A stretch of DNA of 60,878 nucleotides from Streptomyces muensis (GCF_021474425.1 NZ_JAKEIP010000026.1:1-60878), one strand, 5' to 3'; counted from the first letter of the stretch, positions 47,399 to 57,332 are shown. The notes: generated by a model from the sequence alone, not told the origin. Numbers and translations are program-made.

Positions 47399-50300
47399 CT
47401 AGCCGTCTGACGACTTGCCACCCGATCGGGGTGCCCCCACCGTGGCACCTGCCTTGACCCCGCCGTCCTTCGCCGCGGACGGCGCCTCGAAGGACTCCAG
47501 CGCCTCCAGGACGTCCTGGACCCGGGAGATCTCGGCGTTGATGTCCTCGCGGCGCCGGACCAGGACCTCCAGCTCGCGCTTGCCCTCCTCGACCGTGCGC
47601 CGGGCCTCGCGGATCGCCTCGGCCTTGAGCTCCTCGGCCTCCCGGATCAGCGTGGACCGCTTCTGCTCGGCCTCCTTCAGCAGCCCCTCGGCCTTCTTCA
47701 CGGCGGCGATACGGACCTTGCCCGCCTCCGAGTTGGCCTCCGAGACCAGCTCCTTCGCCTTCGCCTGGGCCTTGGCCAACTGCTCCTCGGCGGCCTTGAT
47801 GAGCGCGTCGCAGCGGTCGCCGGCCGACTTCATCGTCTCGGCCGACTCACGGCGGGCCCGCTCGTGCAGCTCCTCGATCTCGCTCGTGATGCGGTCGCGC
47901 AGCTCCTCCGCGCGCTCCCGGATCGAGGTGGCGTCCCGGCGGGCGCCGACGAGCAGTTCGTCCGCGTCCGTACGGGCCTTCTCCACCATCGAGTTGCCCT
48001 CGACCGTCGCCTCGGAGACCAGCCGGTCGGCCTCCTTGCGGGCCGCGCCCACCATGGTGTCGGCCTGCGCCTCGGCGTCCGCGGTCGTCTTGTGCGCCTG
48101 CGTCTGCGCCTCGGTGAGCAGCTTGTCCGCCTCGGCGGTGGTCTCCGTGATGAGCTTGTCGACCTGCTCGGCCACGTCCTGCCGGCGCTTGCCGGCGTCC
48201 TTGCGGGCCTCTTCGAGGGTGCGCTCGGCCTCCTCGCGCGCCGCGTTGACCAGCCGCTCCGCCTCCGCGGCCGCCTCGGCCTTGACGCGCTCGGAGTCGC
48301 TGCGGACCCGCTCGGCGTGCTGCTGGGCCGACCCCACCGTGTCGGCGGCCTCGGCGCGCAGCCGCTCCGCCTCCGACGTGGCGTCCCCGACCAGCTTCTC
48401 GGCCTTGGCGAGCGCGTCGGTGCGCACCCGGTCGGCCTCCGCGATCGTCTCCGACTGGAGCCGCTCCGCCTCCGAACGCGCCTCGGTGATGAGGGTGTCG
48501 GCCTGCGTCGCCGCGTCCGACCGGATCCGGTTGGCGTCCTCACGGGCGTCGGCCCGGGTGCGCGACGCGGCCTGGTCGGCCTCGGCGATGGCGTCGGAGG
48601 CCTCCGTACGCACCCGCTGGGCGTGCTCGGCGGCGTCCGACCGCAGCCGCTCCGCCTCCGCGATGGCCTCCCCGACCGTCCGCTCGGCGAGGGCCTTGGC
48701 GGCCTCGGTCTCCTCGTTCGCCTCGCGCCGGACACGGCCGGCGTCCTCGCTGGCCCGCTCCCGCTCGGCGTAGGCGTCGGAGCGGACCCGGTCCGCCTCC
48801 TCCTGCGCCTCCCGGCGGGTACGGTCCGCCGCGTGCTCGGCGGCGCTGCGCAGCCCGGCGATCTCCTCCTGGGCCTGCTCGTGCAGCCCGGACACGGAGT
48901 CGCGGACCTGCTGGGCGTGCTGCTCGGCCGCCGACACCATCTCGGTGGCGCGCCGGTCGGCCTCCTCGACCAGCCGCACCGCCTCGGCCTGCGCCTCCTC
49001 CACCCGCTTCCGGGCGGAGGCCAGCAGCTCCTCGCTCTGCTCGCGGGCCCGCTCGCGCTCCTGGTCGGCCTCCTGCCGGGCGGAACCGAGGAGTTCCTCG
49101 GCCTCGCGACGGCGGCGGGCGGCCTCCTCCTGCGCGGCGGCCAGCGTCTCGGACGCCTCGGTGGCGAGCCGCTCGGCGGCGGCCTGCGCCTCCGCACGGA
49201 CCCGGTCCGCGGTGTCCTGCGCCTCCGACTTCAGTCGCTCGGCCTCGGCCGCGGCCTCCGACCGCAGGCGTACGGCGACGGCCTCGCCCTCGGCACGGGA
49301 CGCGGACGCGTCCGACGCGGCCTCGGTGCGCAGCCGGTCGGCCTCCTCCTCGGCCTGCTGCTGGAGCGTACGGATCCGCTCGGCGGACTCGGAGCGCAGC
49401 CGGTCGGTCTCCTCGGCGGCCTCACGCCGGATGCGCGAGGCCTCCTCGCGGGCGTCGGTGAGGGCCTGCTCGGCCGCCGTGAGCCGCTGCTCGGCCTCGG
49501 TCTGAAGGCGCGTCAGCTCCTCGGCGGCCTCGGCGCGGCGGGCCTCTATGGCCCGCTCGGTCTCCTCGTGCAGCTCCCGCGCGGCCCGCTCGGCGTCGGA
49601 CTTGATGCCCTCGGCCTGCTCGACGACCTCCTCGCGGTGCCGCTCGGCCTCCTGGCGGGTGCGCTGCAGGGTCTCCTCGGCCTGCCGGCGCAGCGTCGTC
49701 GCCCGCTCGATGGCCTCGGTGCGGACCTTCTCGCTGTCCGTCGTGGCCTTCTGGCGCAGCTCGTCGGCGTCCTGCCGGGCCTTGGACAGCAGCTCCTCGG
49801 CGGTCTTGGCCGCCTCCTCGATCTGCTGGACGGCCTCCTTGCGGGCCTCCGCGCGGATCTTCTCGCCCTCGGCGACCGCCTCGGAGCGCAACTGCTCGGC
49901 CTCGCCGCGCAGCCGACGGGCCTCCTCCTGGAGCTCGACCGTCTTGGCGCGGTACTCCTTGGTGTCGTCCTTCGCCGCGCCCTTGAGCTGCTCGGCGATG
50001 TCATGCGCCTCGGACCGCAGCCGGTCGGCCTCGGCCTCGGCCTCGGTGCGGATCCGCTCGGCCTCCTCGGCCGCCGCCTTGGTGGTGTTCTGCGCGTCCT
50101 CCTGCGCCTTGTTGAGGACGTCCTCGGCGGTCTTGGCGGCCTTGGACAGCTGGGTCGCGCTCTCCTCGGCGGTGATCGTGCGGGCCTTCTCGGCGGCCTC
50201 GGCGACGATCTTCTCGGCCTCGGCGCGGGCGTCCGCGACGACCTGTTCGGCGTCCGCCTTGGTGGACTCGGCCTCCTTGGTGGCCTCGCTGACCAGCCGG

Positions 50301-51247
50301 GCGACCTGCTCCTTCGCCGTACGGGTGCGCTGCTCGTTGGCCGACTCGGCGCTGGAGAGCGCCTTCTCGGCGGCCGTCTTCGCCTCGGCGACCAGCTTCT
50401 CGGCCTCGGACTGCGCCTTGCGCAGCGCCTCCTCGGCCTCCGCCATGCGCTGCTCGGCGGCCCGGCTGAGCTCGGTGGCCTGCCGGCGGGCCGTGTCCGA
50501 CTCGGTCGCCGTGGAGCTGCGCAGCTGCTCGGCGTGGTCGGTGGCCTCCTGGGCCTGCGTCGAGGCGGCGTTCAGCAGCCGCTCGGCGTCCGTCCGGGCC
50601 CGGCGCAGGATCTGCTCGGCCTCCGCGCGGGCCTCCTCGGCCGCGCTGGTCAGGCGCTGGCGGGCCTCGCCGGTGAGCCGCTCGGCCTCGGCGCGCGCGG
50701 TCGCCATGGCCTGCTCGGCCTCGGTGCGCGACTCGTCGAGAAGCCGGCGGGCCTGCTGCTCGGTGCGGGCGCGCAGCTGCTCCGCCCACGCCACGTTCTC
50801 GTTGACGTGCGACTCGACGGTCTGGCGGCGCTCGGCCAGCTCCTGGTCCAGCTGCTGGCGGCGGGTCACCGCCTCCTGGTGCAGCTCGGCCTGGAGCCGG
50901 GCGGCCTGCTCGGCGTGCTCCTGGAGGATCCGCTGGGTCTGCGCCCGGGCCTGGCTCAGCTCGCGCTCGGCCTCCTGGCGCAGCTGGTCGGCCTGGACCT
51001 GCGCGTTGCGCAGCAACTGCTCGGCCTGATAGCCGATGTCCCCGCCGTCGAAGGCGGGTCGGGACATGATGGTCCGCCGCGCCTCGTGCAGCTTGGCGCG
51101 CAGCACCTCGACCTGGTAGCCGAGGTCCTCGGCGTGCTGGATCGCCTTTTCCCGCTCGGTCTTCAGCCGATCCATCTCGGCCTCGAACCGAGAGAGGTGG
51201 TCGACGTCAGCCGCCGGCTCTCGCTCCTGGCGTTCGTAGCCCCGCAC
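47399..51247 (-). CDS. scy: Scy, giant coiled-coil polarity scaffold
   Basis: 1282 aa. After an N-terminal segment (YERQEREPAADVDHLSRFEAEMDRLKTEREKA) almost the whole protein is coiled coil with strongly biased composition (Ala, Glu, Arg, Gln) in hendecad-type repeats such as AEAERLRSEA and EADRVRTDA. Scy is the tip-organising scaffold of Streptomyces and recruits DivIVA, FilP and ParA. Start GTG 51247 with GGATGGGA upstream; GTG 51295 would add 16 residues. The repetitive sequence also creates long spurious antisense frames. Confidence 0.93.
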   Translation of the reverse strand: MRGYERQEREPAADVDHLSRFEAEMDRLKTEREKAIQHAEDLGYQVEVLRAKLHEARRTIMSRPAFDGGDIGYQAEQLLRNAQVQADQLRQEAERELSQARAQTQRILQEHAEQAARLQAELHQEAVTRRQQLDQELAERRQTVESHVNENVAWAEQLRARTEQQARRLLDESRTEAEQAMATARAEAERLTGEARQRLTSAAEEARAEAEQILRRARTDAERLLNAASTQAQEATDHAEQLRSSTATESDTARRQATELSRAAEQRMAEAEEALRKAQSEAEKLVAEAKTAAEKALSSAESANEQRTRTAKEQVARLVSEATKEAESTKADAEQVVADARAEAEKIVAEAAEKARTITAEESATQLSKAAKTAEDVLNKAQEDAQNTTKAAAEEAERIRTEAEAEADRLRSEAHDIAEQLKGAAKDDTKEYRAKTVELQEEARRLRGEAEQLRSEAVAEGEKIRAEARKEAVQQIEEAAKTAEELLSKARQDADELRQKATTDSEKVRTEAIERATTLRRQAEETLQRTRQEAERHREEVVEQAEGIKSDAERAARELHEETERAIEARRAEAAEELTRLQTEAEQRLTAAEQALTDAREEASRIRREAAEETDRLRSESAERIRTLQQQAEEEADRLRTEAASDASASRAEGEAVAVRLRSEAAAEAERLKSEAQDTADRVRAEAQAAAERLATEASETLAAAQEEAARRRREAEELLGSARQEADQERERAREQSEELLASARKRVEEAQAEAVRLVEEADRRATEMVSAAEQHAQQVRDSVSGLHEQAQEEIAGLRSAAEHAADRTRREAQEEADRVRSDAYAERERASEDAGRVRREANEETEAAKALAERTVGEAIAEAERLRSDAAEHAQRVRTEASDAIAEADQAASRTRADAREDANRIRSDAATQADTLITEARSEAERLQSETIAEADRVRTDALAKAEKLVGDATSEAERLRAEAADTVGSAQQHAERVRSDSERVKAEAAAEAERLVNAAREEAERTLEEARKDAGKRRQDVAEQVDKLITETTAEADKLLTEAQTQAHKTTADAEAQADTMVGAARKEADRLVSEATVEGNSMVEKARTDADELLVGARRDATSIRERAEELRDRITSEIEELHERARRESAETMKSAGDRCDALIKAAEEQLAKAQAKAKELVSEANSEAGKVRIAAVKKAEGLLKEAEQKRSTLIREAEELKAEAIREARRTVEEGKRELEVLVRRREDINAEISRVQDVLEALESFEAPSAAKDGGVKAGATVGAPRSGGKSSDG

Positions 51248-51480
51248 TGCGCGGTCCCATCCGTCCCCTGGTCGCAAGTCTCTCCATACGAGCACCGTCC
51301 ATCCGCCGAACGGGGCCCCCGGGGAATGGTGTCAGATCAACGGCGGAGCACGGGCTGTTGCCCCACCCTCGTCCCCCGAAACCCGGACCCCGGAAACGGT
51401 CCCACCTTTGACGGAGGGGCCGGGTCACCCTGGACTGAGCGGCGACCGCCCCCAACCCTACCGGCCCATATGTACGGGGG

Positions 51481-51921
51481 TCAGTGCTCAGGTGACTCAA
51501 CAGGCGCCGAAGTGACCAGTTCTGTCAGTACGCCATGGCAATCCTTGGGGTGCAGGAAGGTGATTCGTGACCCCATGGAGCCGCGCCGGGGCTCTTCGTA
51601 CAGAACGCGTACGCCCTTGCCCTTGATGTCGGCGGCGTCCCCGTCCACATCCGCCGTACCGAAAGCGATGTGGTGGACACCCTCGCCGTTCTTGTCGAGC
51701 CACTTCGCGACCGTCGAGTCCGGCCGGGTCGGTTCGAGAAGCTGCAGGTAGGAGGCACCGCCGTCGGAGGTGTCGTTGATCTTGAGCATGGCCTCGCGGA
51801 CGCCCTGCTCCTCGTTGACCTCGGAGTGGAACACCTCGAAGCCGTAGGTGGCCCGGTAGAACTCCACCGTCTTGTCCAGGTCGAAACAGGCGATCCCGAT
51901 GTGGTCGATTCGCGTCAGCAT
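51481..51921 (-). CDS. mce: Methylmalonyl-CoA epimerase
   Basis: 146 aa vicinal-oxygen-chelate protein. Converts (2S)- to (2R)-methylmalonyl-CoA for the B12-dependent mutase. Metal ligands appear as H7 (IDHIGIAC), Q60 (SYLQLLEP), H83/H84 (GVHHIAF) and E134 (VLTELV). ATG 51921 fits the family start MLTRIDHIGIA although the ribosome site is weak. It diverges from the thiolase gene across about 150 bp; in mycobacteria the two are also neighbours. Confidence 0.95.
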   Translation of the reverse strand: MLTRIDHIGIACFDLDKTVEFYRATYGFEVFHSEVNEEQGVREAMLKINDTSDGGASYLQLLEPTRPDSTVAKWLDKNGEGVHHIAFGTADVDGDAADIKGKGVRVLYEEPRRGSMGSRITFLHPKDCHGVLTELVTSAPVESPEH

Positions 51922-52069
51922 GGAATTCAGTGCAGCGCCCCGGAGGTGGTTACGCAACGTGCGCGCGATCACACCGACGGCCCGGTGACGGCACGGAGTG
52001 CCACTCAGTACATTCGAAGTAAACCCTCGTTCACTCCTCGGCTGTCCAGCTGGAAGGGGATCGCACCTC

Positions 52070-53266
52070 ATGTCTTCTGGAACTACCTCTGTGATCGTCG
52101 CGGGCGCGCGTACGCCCATGGGACGGTTGCTCGGTTCACTGAAGTCCTTCTCCGGAGCCGACCTCGGCGGCTTCGCGATCAAGGCCGCCCTCGACCGTGC
52201 GGGGATCGGCGGCGACCAGGTGCAGTACGTGATCATGGGCCAGGTGCTCCAGGCGGGGGCCGGGCAGATCCCGGCGCGCCAGGCCGCCGTGAAGGCCGGC
52301 ATCCCGATGAACGTCCCGGCGCTCACCGTCAACAAGGTGTGTCTGTCCGGCCTCGACGCCATCGCGCTCGCCGACCAGCTGATCCGCGCCGGCGAGTTCG
52401 ACGTGATCGTCGCGGGCGGCCAGGAGTCCATGACCAACGCCCCGCACCTGCTCCCCAAGTCCCGTGAGGGCTTCAAGTACGGCGCGATCGAGATGCTCGA
52501 CGCGATGGCGTACGACGGCCTGACCGACTCCTTCGAGAACATCGCCATGGGCGAGTCCACGGAGAAGCACAACGCCCGCCTCGGCATCCTGCGCCCCGAG
52601 CAGGACGAGATCGCCGCCCAGTCGCACCAGCGCGCGGCCGCCGCCCAGAAGAACGGCATCTTCGAGGCCGAGATCACCCCGGTCGAGATCCCGCAGCGCA
52701 AGGGCGAGCCCGTCGTCTTCAGCAAGGACGAGGGCATCCGCGCCGAGACCACCGCGGAGTCGCTGGGCAAGCTGCGCCCGGCGTTCACCAAGGACGGCAC
52801 GATCACGGCGGGCACGTCGTCCCAGATCTCCGACGGCGCCGCAGCGGTCGTCGTCATGAGCAAGGCCAAGGCACAGGAGCTCGGCCTGGACTGGATCGCC
52901 GAGATCGGCGCCCACGGCAATGTGGCAGGACCGGACAACAGCCTGCAGTCCCAGCCGTCCAACGCCATCGCCCACGCCCTGAAGAAGGAGGGCCTGGAGG
53001 TCTCCGACCTCGACCTGATCGAGATCAACGAGGCCTTCGCCGCCGTCGCGGTGCAGTCAATGAAGGACCTCGGAGTGTCCTCCGAAAAGGTGAACGTCAA
53101 CGGCGGAGCCATCGCCCTGGGGCACCCGATCGGTATGTCCGGTGCGCGGCTCGTCCTGCACCTGGCCCTGGAGCTGAAGCGGCGGGGCGGCGGCGTCGGC
53201 GCGGCCGCGCTGTGCGGCGGTGGCGGTCAGGGTGACGCGCTGATCGTGCGGGTACCCAAGTCCTGA
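52070..53266 (+). CDS. Acetyl-CoA acetyltransferase (thiolase)
   Basis: 398 aa. Condenses two acetyl-CoA or cleaves acetoacetyl-CoA. The nucleophile is C91 in [25 protein letters not shown] and [10 protein letters not shown] hold the other catalytic residues. ATG 52070 with GGAAGGGG upstream starts at [17 protein letters not shown]. With the dehydrogenase at 34812 it could supply 3-hydroxybutyryl-CoA; next to mce and meaB a role in the ethylmalonyl/methylmalonyl-CoA network is likely. Confidence 0.95.
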   Translation: MSSGTTSVIVAGARTPMGRLLGSLKSFSGADLGGFAIKAALDRAGIGGDQVQYVIMGQVLQAGAGQIPARQAAVKAGIPMNVPALTVNKVCLSGLDAIALADQLIRAGEFDVIVAGGQESMTNAPHLLPKSREGFKYGAIEMLDAMAYDGLTDSFENIAMGESTEKHNARLGILRPEQDEIAAQSHQRAAAAQKNGIFEAEITPVEIPQRKGEPVVFSKDEGIRAETTAESLGKLRPAFTKDGTITAGTSSQISDGAAAVVVMSKAKAQELGLDWIAEIGAHGNVAGPDNSLQSQPSNAIAHALKKEGLEVSDLDLIEINEAFAAVAVQSMKDLGVSSEKVNVNGGAIALGHPIGMSGARLVLHLALELKRRGGGVGAAALCGGGGQGDALIVRVPKS

Positions 53267-53314
53267 GTCCGCTCGGCGCGACCCCGTAGGACCTCTTTCG
53301 TGAACGGAGCTGTG

Positions 53315-54271
53315 ATGCAGGACGTCTCCACCCTGGTGGCCCAGGCCAGGGAAGGCCGGCCGCGGGCCGTGGCCCGGCTGATCTCCCTGGTGGAGGGGGC
53401 GTCCCCGCAGCTGCGGGAGGTCATGGCGGCACTGGCGCCGCTCACGGGCAACGCCTACGTGGTCGGGCTGACGGGCTCACCGGGTGTCGGCAAGTCCACC
53501 TCGACCTCGGCGCTGGTGACGGCGTACCGCAAGCAGGGCAAGCGGGTCGGCGTCCTGGCCGTCGACCCGTCCTCGCCCTTCTCGGGCGGCGCCCTCCTCG
53601 GCGACCGCGTGCGGATGTCGGACCACGCCTCCGACCCCGGTGTCTACATCCGCTCGATGGCGACCCGCGGCCACCTGGGCGGCCTCGCGTGGGCCGCCCC
53701 GCAGGCGATCCGCGTTCTGGACGCGGCGGGCTGCGACGTGATCCTCGTCGAGACGGTGGGTGTGGGCCAGTCGGAGGTGGAGATCGCCTCGCAGGCGGAC
53801 ACCAGCGTGGTCCTGCTCGCCCCGGGCATGGGCGACGGCATCCAGGCGGCGAAGGCGGGCATCCTGGAGATCGGCGACGTCTACGTCGTCAACAAGGCCG
53901 ACCGCGACGGCGCCGACGCCACCGCCCGCGAGCTCAACCACATGCTCGGCCTCGGCGAGTCCCGCGGCCCCGGCGACTGGCGCCCCCCGATCGTCAAGAC
54001 CGTCGCCGCGCGCGGCGAGGGCGTCGAGGAGGTGCTGGAGGCCCTGGAGAAGCACCGGGCGTGGATGGAGGAGCGCGGAGTCCTCGCCGAACGCCGCCGC
54101 GCCCGCGCCGCCCGCGAGGTCGAGACCATCGCCGTCACCGCCCTGCGCGAACGCATCGCCGACCTCCACGGCGACCGCCGGCTCGGCGCACTGGCGGAGA
54201 AGATCGTCGCCGGCGAGCTGGACCCCTACCGCGCGGCGGACGAACTGGTGGAGGGCCTGACCCGGAGCTGA
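53315..54271 (+). CDS. meaB: MeaB, G-protein chaperone of methylmalonyl-CoA mutase
   Basis: 318 aa G3E-family GTPase. P-loop GSPGVGKS (54-61), VLAVDPSSPFSGGALLGDRVRM, VETVGVGQSE and the guanine-specificity NKAD are the MeaB signatures. It loads and protects the adenosylcobalamin cofactor of the mutase. ATG 53315 has GGAG 5 bp upstream; GTG 53300 is possible. No mutase gene is in the window. Confidence 0.95.
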   Translation: MQDVSTLVAQAREGRPRAVARLISLVEGASPQLREVMAALAPLTGNAYVVGLTGSPGVGKSTSTSALVTAYRKQGKRVGVLAVDPSSPFSGGALLGDRVRMSDHASDPGVYIRSMATRGHLGGLAWAAPQAIRVLDAAGCDVILVETVGVGQSEVEIASQADTSVVLLAPGMGDGIQAAKAGILEIGDVYVVNKADRDGADATARELNHMLGLGESRGPGDWRPPIVKTVAARGEGVEEVLEALEKHRAWMEERGVLAERRRARAAREVETIAVTALRERIADLHGDRRLGALAEKIVAGELDPYRAADELVEGLTRS

Positions 54272-54306
54272 ATCCCGGGCGACTGGCCGCCGCCCTCATC
54301 GCATGA

Positions 54307-54338
54307 CGAAGGGCGCCCGGGGGAGAGGGCGCCCTTCG
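54307..54338. terminator. Terminator between meaB and the PepSY gene
   Basis: CGAAGGGCGCCC (54307-54318) and GGGCGCCCTTCG (54327-54338) form a perfect 12-bp stem with an 8-base loop between convergent genes. Confidence 0.85.
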
Positions 54339-54368
54339 CGACGGTGTGGCTGTCGTGTGACGGCCGGG

Positions 54369-55040
54369 TCAGTCGTCGTCGCGGTCCTGGGTGACCTTGC
54401 CGGTGGAGAGGTCGACCTTCCACTCGCCCTTCGTGGTCTCCACGCTCCAGGCGGCGGGACCGTCGTCGTCCAGGTCGACGTCGGTGACGGTGCCGTTCGC
54501 CGCCGCGGCCTCGGCGGCCTCGCGGGCGTCGACGCTCGCGCCCTTCAGCGCGGCGAGGTCCTCACGGCCGTCGTTGTCGTCATCGTCGTCGCGCTGGGCG
54601 CCGAGCACCTTGCCGTTGTCCGAGGCGACCCGGACGTCGTGGTCGGTGCCGTCGGCCTTGACGACGCTCACCTCCCAGACGCCGGAGCGGTCGTCGTCCA
54701 GGTCGGCGGAGACGGCCGTGCCCGGCGTGTGCTTCAGCGCGGCCGCGATGGCGTCGGCGGCGGTGACCTTGGCGCCGTCGGCCGCCGTACGGTCGTCGGT
54801 GGCGTCGTCGCCCCGGTCGTCCGCCCTGTCGTCCGCGGCCTCGGCCTTGTCCTCCGCCTTGTCCTCGGCCTTGTCCTCCGCCACTTCCTGCGCGCTGTCG
54901 TCCCGGTCGTCGGCGACCCGGACGGTCGACTGACGCTGCGTGGACGCGCTGTCGTCGTCACCGGACGCGTAGGCCGCGACGGTGCCGCCTCCGATCAGGG
55001 CCGCGGCGGCGACGGTGGCGATGACGATGTTGCGCTTCAT
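54369..55040 (-). CDS. Secreted or membrane-anchored protein with two PepSY domains
   Basis: 223 aa. Signal sequence MKRNIVIATVAAAALIGGGTVAAYAS, a highly acidic linker with EDKAEDKAEDKAEAADDRADD, then two PepSY-like units (about 93-150 and 160-215) each with a D/E-rich DLDDDRSGVWEVSVVKADG-like strand. PepSY domains inhibit proteases or sense extracellular signals. The gene diverges from the following two-component system across 140 bp holding a shared operator-like site, so it may be its target or signal modulator. Confidence 0.8.
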   Translation of the reverse strand: MKRNIVIATVAAAALIGGGTVAAYASGDDDSASTQRQSTVRVADDRDDSAQEVAEDKAEDKAEDKAEAADDRADDRGDDATDDRTAADGAKVTAADAIAAALKHTPGTAVSADLDDDRSGVWEVSVVKADGTDHDVRVASDNGKVLGAQRDDDDDNDGREDLAALKGASVDAREAAEAAAANGTVTDVDLDDDGPAAWSVETTKGEWKVDLSTGKVTQDRDDD

Positions 55041-55130
55041 GGGGTTCCCTCCCGGGTGGTCGCGTTCTGCGTCGTCTCGTATGACTTCGTTTCGACGCGG
55101 ACCAATCTGCCGAACCGACGCTGAGAGGAA

Positions 55131-55157
55131 CCTGAAGCCCCCTGAAGAGATCTTCAG
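55131..55157. promoter_or_regulatory. CTGAAG repeat site between the PepSY gene and the two-component system
   Basis: CCTGAAG occurs at 55131-55137 and 55141-55147, ten bases apart as expected for OmpR-type dimers. The second copy is also part of the inverted repeat CTGAAGA-GA-TCTTCAG (55142-55157). Confidence 0.6.
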
Positions 55158-55180
55158 CTTCGCTTTGCGAACCTTTACGC

Positions 55181-55858
55181 ATGCGCCTGTTGATCGTGGA
55201 GGACGAGAAGCGGCTGGCCCTGTCGCTCGCCAAGGGCCTGACGGCCGAGGGATACGCCGTGGACGTCGTCCACGACGGGCGGGAGGGCCTCTACCGGGCG
55301 AGCGAGGGAACGTACGACCTCGTGATCCTCGACATCATGCTGCCCGGCATGAACGGCTACCGCGTCTGCGCCGCCCTGCGCGCCGCCGGCCACGACGTGC
55401 CGATCCTGATGCTCACCGCCAAGGACGGCGAGTACGACGAGGCCGAGGGGCTGGACACCGGCGCCGACGACTACCTGACCAAGCCGTTCTCGTACGTCGT
55501 CCTCGTCGCCCGCGTCAAGGCGCTGCTGCGGCGCGGCGGACAGGGCGCCGGGGCCTCGCCCGTGCACGTCCACGGGAACCTGAAGGTCGACACCGCGGCG
55601 CGCCGGGTCTTCCTCGGCGACGGCGAAGTGGTCCTCACCGCCAAGGAGTTCGCGGTCCTGGAGCAGCTCGTGGTGCGGGCCGGTGAGGTGGTGTCCAAGG
55701 CGGAGATCCTGGAGCACGTCTGGGACTTCGCGTACGAGGGCGATCCGAACATCGTCGAGGTGTACGTCAGCACCCTGCGGCGCAAGCTGAGCGCCGGGCT
55801 CATCCGGACGGTGCGCGGGGCCGGCTACCGGCTGGAGAGAGGGGAGGCCTCGCCGTGA
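55181..55858 (+). CDS. rapA1: OmpR-family response regulator (RapA1-like)
   Basis: 225 aa. Receiver with E7/D8, phospho-acceptor D51 (LVILDIMLPGMNG), switch T in MLTAKDG and K in TKPFSYVVL; C-terminal winged helix (LKVDTAARRVFLGDG to VYVSTLRRKL). It overlaps its kinase by GTGA. By position it corresponds to SCO5403, described in S. coelicolor as RapA1, which influences actinorhodin and a type I polyketide; the match is from memory of gene order. Confidence 0.75.
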   Translation: MRLLIVEDEKRLALSLAKGLTAEGYAVDVVHDGREGLYRASEGTYDLVILDIMLPGMNGYRVCAALRAAGHDVPILMLTAKDGEYDEAEGLDTGADDYLTKPFSYVVLVARVKALLRRGGQGAGASPVHVHGNLKVDTAARRVFLGDGEVVLTAKEFAVLEQLVVRAGEVVSKAEILEHVWDFAYEGDPNIVEVYVSTLRRKLSAGLIRTVRGAGYRLERGEASP

Positions 55859-57312
55859 GCCGCCGGCTCTTCGGTTCGGTCCGGTCCCGGGCGACCCTGG
55901 CCGCCACCCTCGTCGTCGCCGTGGCGCTGGTCGCGGCCGGTACCGCCGTACTGCTGTCGCTGCGGTCCAACCTGACCGGCCAGGCGGCGGCGGATGCCGC
56001 GGGCACCGCCCGCAACATCGCCGTCGAGCTGTCCGACGGGCGGCCCTACGACCAGCTGTCCGCGCTCGACGACGACGACCGTCCGGTCCAGATCGTCGAC
56101 GAGCAGGGGACGCTGGTCGCGGCCAGCGAGGACCTGGAGAGCATCAGCGGCACGGGTGTGGACGCCGTACGCCCGCGGCCGTCGACCGGTGGCACCGTCC
56201 GCGAGGACGCCGACGACTCCGACGACGACGGAGCACCCGGCAAGGCCGCCGAGGCCGGTGAGATCGGCACGGACACCGACTACAGCAACGGCTCCGCCAC
56301 CCTCGACGGCAAGACCGCCGACTACCGTTTCGCCGCCGTCGAGGTCGAGTTCGAGGACAGGGGCACCCTCACCGTGTACGCCGGGGCGCCGCTCTCGGCC
56401 GAGCAGAGCGCCGTGGGCACGGCGTCGACGGTCCTGCTGATCGGCTTCCCGCTGCTGCTCGGCGTCGTCGCGGGCGTCACCTGGCTGGTCACCCGGCGCG
56501 CCCTGCGCCCGGTCGAGGGCATCCGCACCGAGATGGCCGCGATCACCGCCTCCGAGGACCTCGCGCGCCGCGTGCCGGTGCCGGACACGCACGACGAGGT
56601 CGCCCGCCTCGCGCTGACCACGAACGAGACGCTGGCCGCCCTGCAAGCCTCGGTGGAACGCCAGCGCCGGTTCGTCGCCGACGCCTCGCACGAGCTGCGC
56701 AGCCCGATCGCCTCCTTGCGCACCCAGCTCGAAGTGGGCGCCGCCCACCCCGAGTTGCTCGACCTCGACGGCGCGGTGGAGGACACCGTACGGCTCCAGG
56801 ACCTCGCGGCGGACCTGCTGCTGCTCGCCCGGCTGGACGCCGGGGAGGGCCCCGGCGCGTCTTCCCCGGGGACGGCCCCCGGACCCCCGGCACGCTTCGA
56901 CCTGGGCGCCCTGGCGTGCGAGAAGGCCGAGGGGCGTACGGGTGTGACGGTGGACGCGGGGGTCGTGGAGGTGGCCGGGTCACGGGCGCAGGTCGGGCGG
57001 GTGCTCACCAACCTGCTGGACAACGCCGCACGGCACGCCCGCTCGGCGGTCACCCTGACCGTCGACCGGCAGGGGGAGTGGGCGGTCGTGGCCGTCGGCG
57101 ACGACGGGGACGGGGTGGCCGAGGCCGACCGGGAGCGGATCTTCGAGCGGTTCGTCCGGCTGGACGAGGCCCGCAGCCGCGACGACGGCGGTGCCGGTCT
57201 CGGCCTGGCCATCGCCCGCGAGATCGCCGTACGGCACGGTGGCACGCTCACCGTGGGCCGGGCGCCGGCGGGCGGAGCCCTGTTCGAACTCCGCCTGCCG
57301 CGGGCTCACTAG
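55855..57312 (+). CDS. rapA2: Sensor histidine kinase (RapA2-like)
   Basis: 485 aa. Membrane segments at about 13-36 and 190-213 enclose an extracellular domain (about 40-185) rich in Asp. HAMP (about 214-268), HisKA with H279 in VADASHELRSPIAS, and HATPase_c with NLLDNAARHA, DDGDGV and GGAGLGLAIA. Orthodox membrane sensor partner of the preceding regulator; GTG start overlaps its stop. The acidic sensor and acidic PepSY protein may see the same signal (inference). Confidence 0.78.
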   Translation: MSRRLFGSVRSRATLAATLVVAVALVAAGTAVLLSLRSNLTGQAAADAAGTARNIAVELSDGRPYDQLSALDDDDRPVQIVDEQGTLVAASEDLESISGTGVDAVRPRPSTGGTVREDADDSDDDGAPGKAAEAGEIGTDTDYSNGSATLDGKTADYRFAAVEVEFEDRGTLTVYAGAPLSAEQSAVGTASTVLLIGFPLLLGVVAGVTWLVTRRALRPVEGIRTEMAAITASEDLARRVPVPDTHDEVARLALTTNETLAALQASVERQRRFVADASHELRSPIASLRTQLEVGAAHPELLDLDGAVEDTVRLQDLAADLLLLARLDAGEGPGASSPGTAPGPPARFDLGALACEKAEGRTGVTVDAGVVEVAGSRAQVGRVLTNLLDNAARHARSAVTLTVDRQGEWAVVAVGDDGDGVAEADRERIFERFVRLDEARSRDDGGAGLGLAIAREIAVRHGGTLTVGRAPAGGALFELRLPRAH

Positions 57313-57332
57313 ACGCCGGGCTCCGCCAGGGG

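Noticed and set aside
47864..51751. Plus-strand frame of about 1300 codons, Leu/Gly-rich
   Set aside because: Antisense to the repetitive scy gene; the apparent repeats only reflect the coiled-coil codons.
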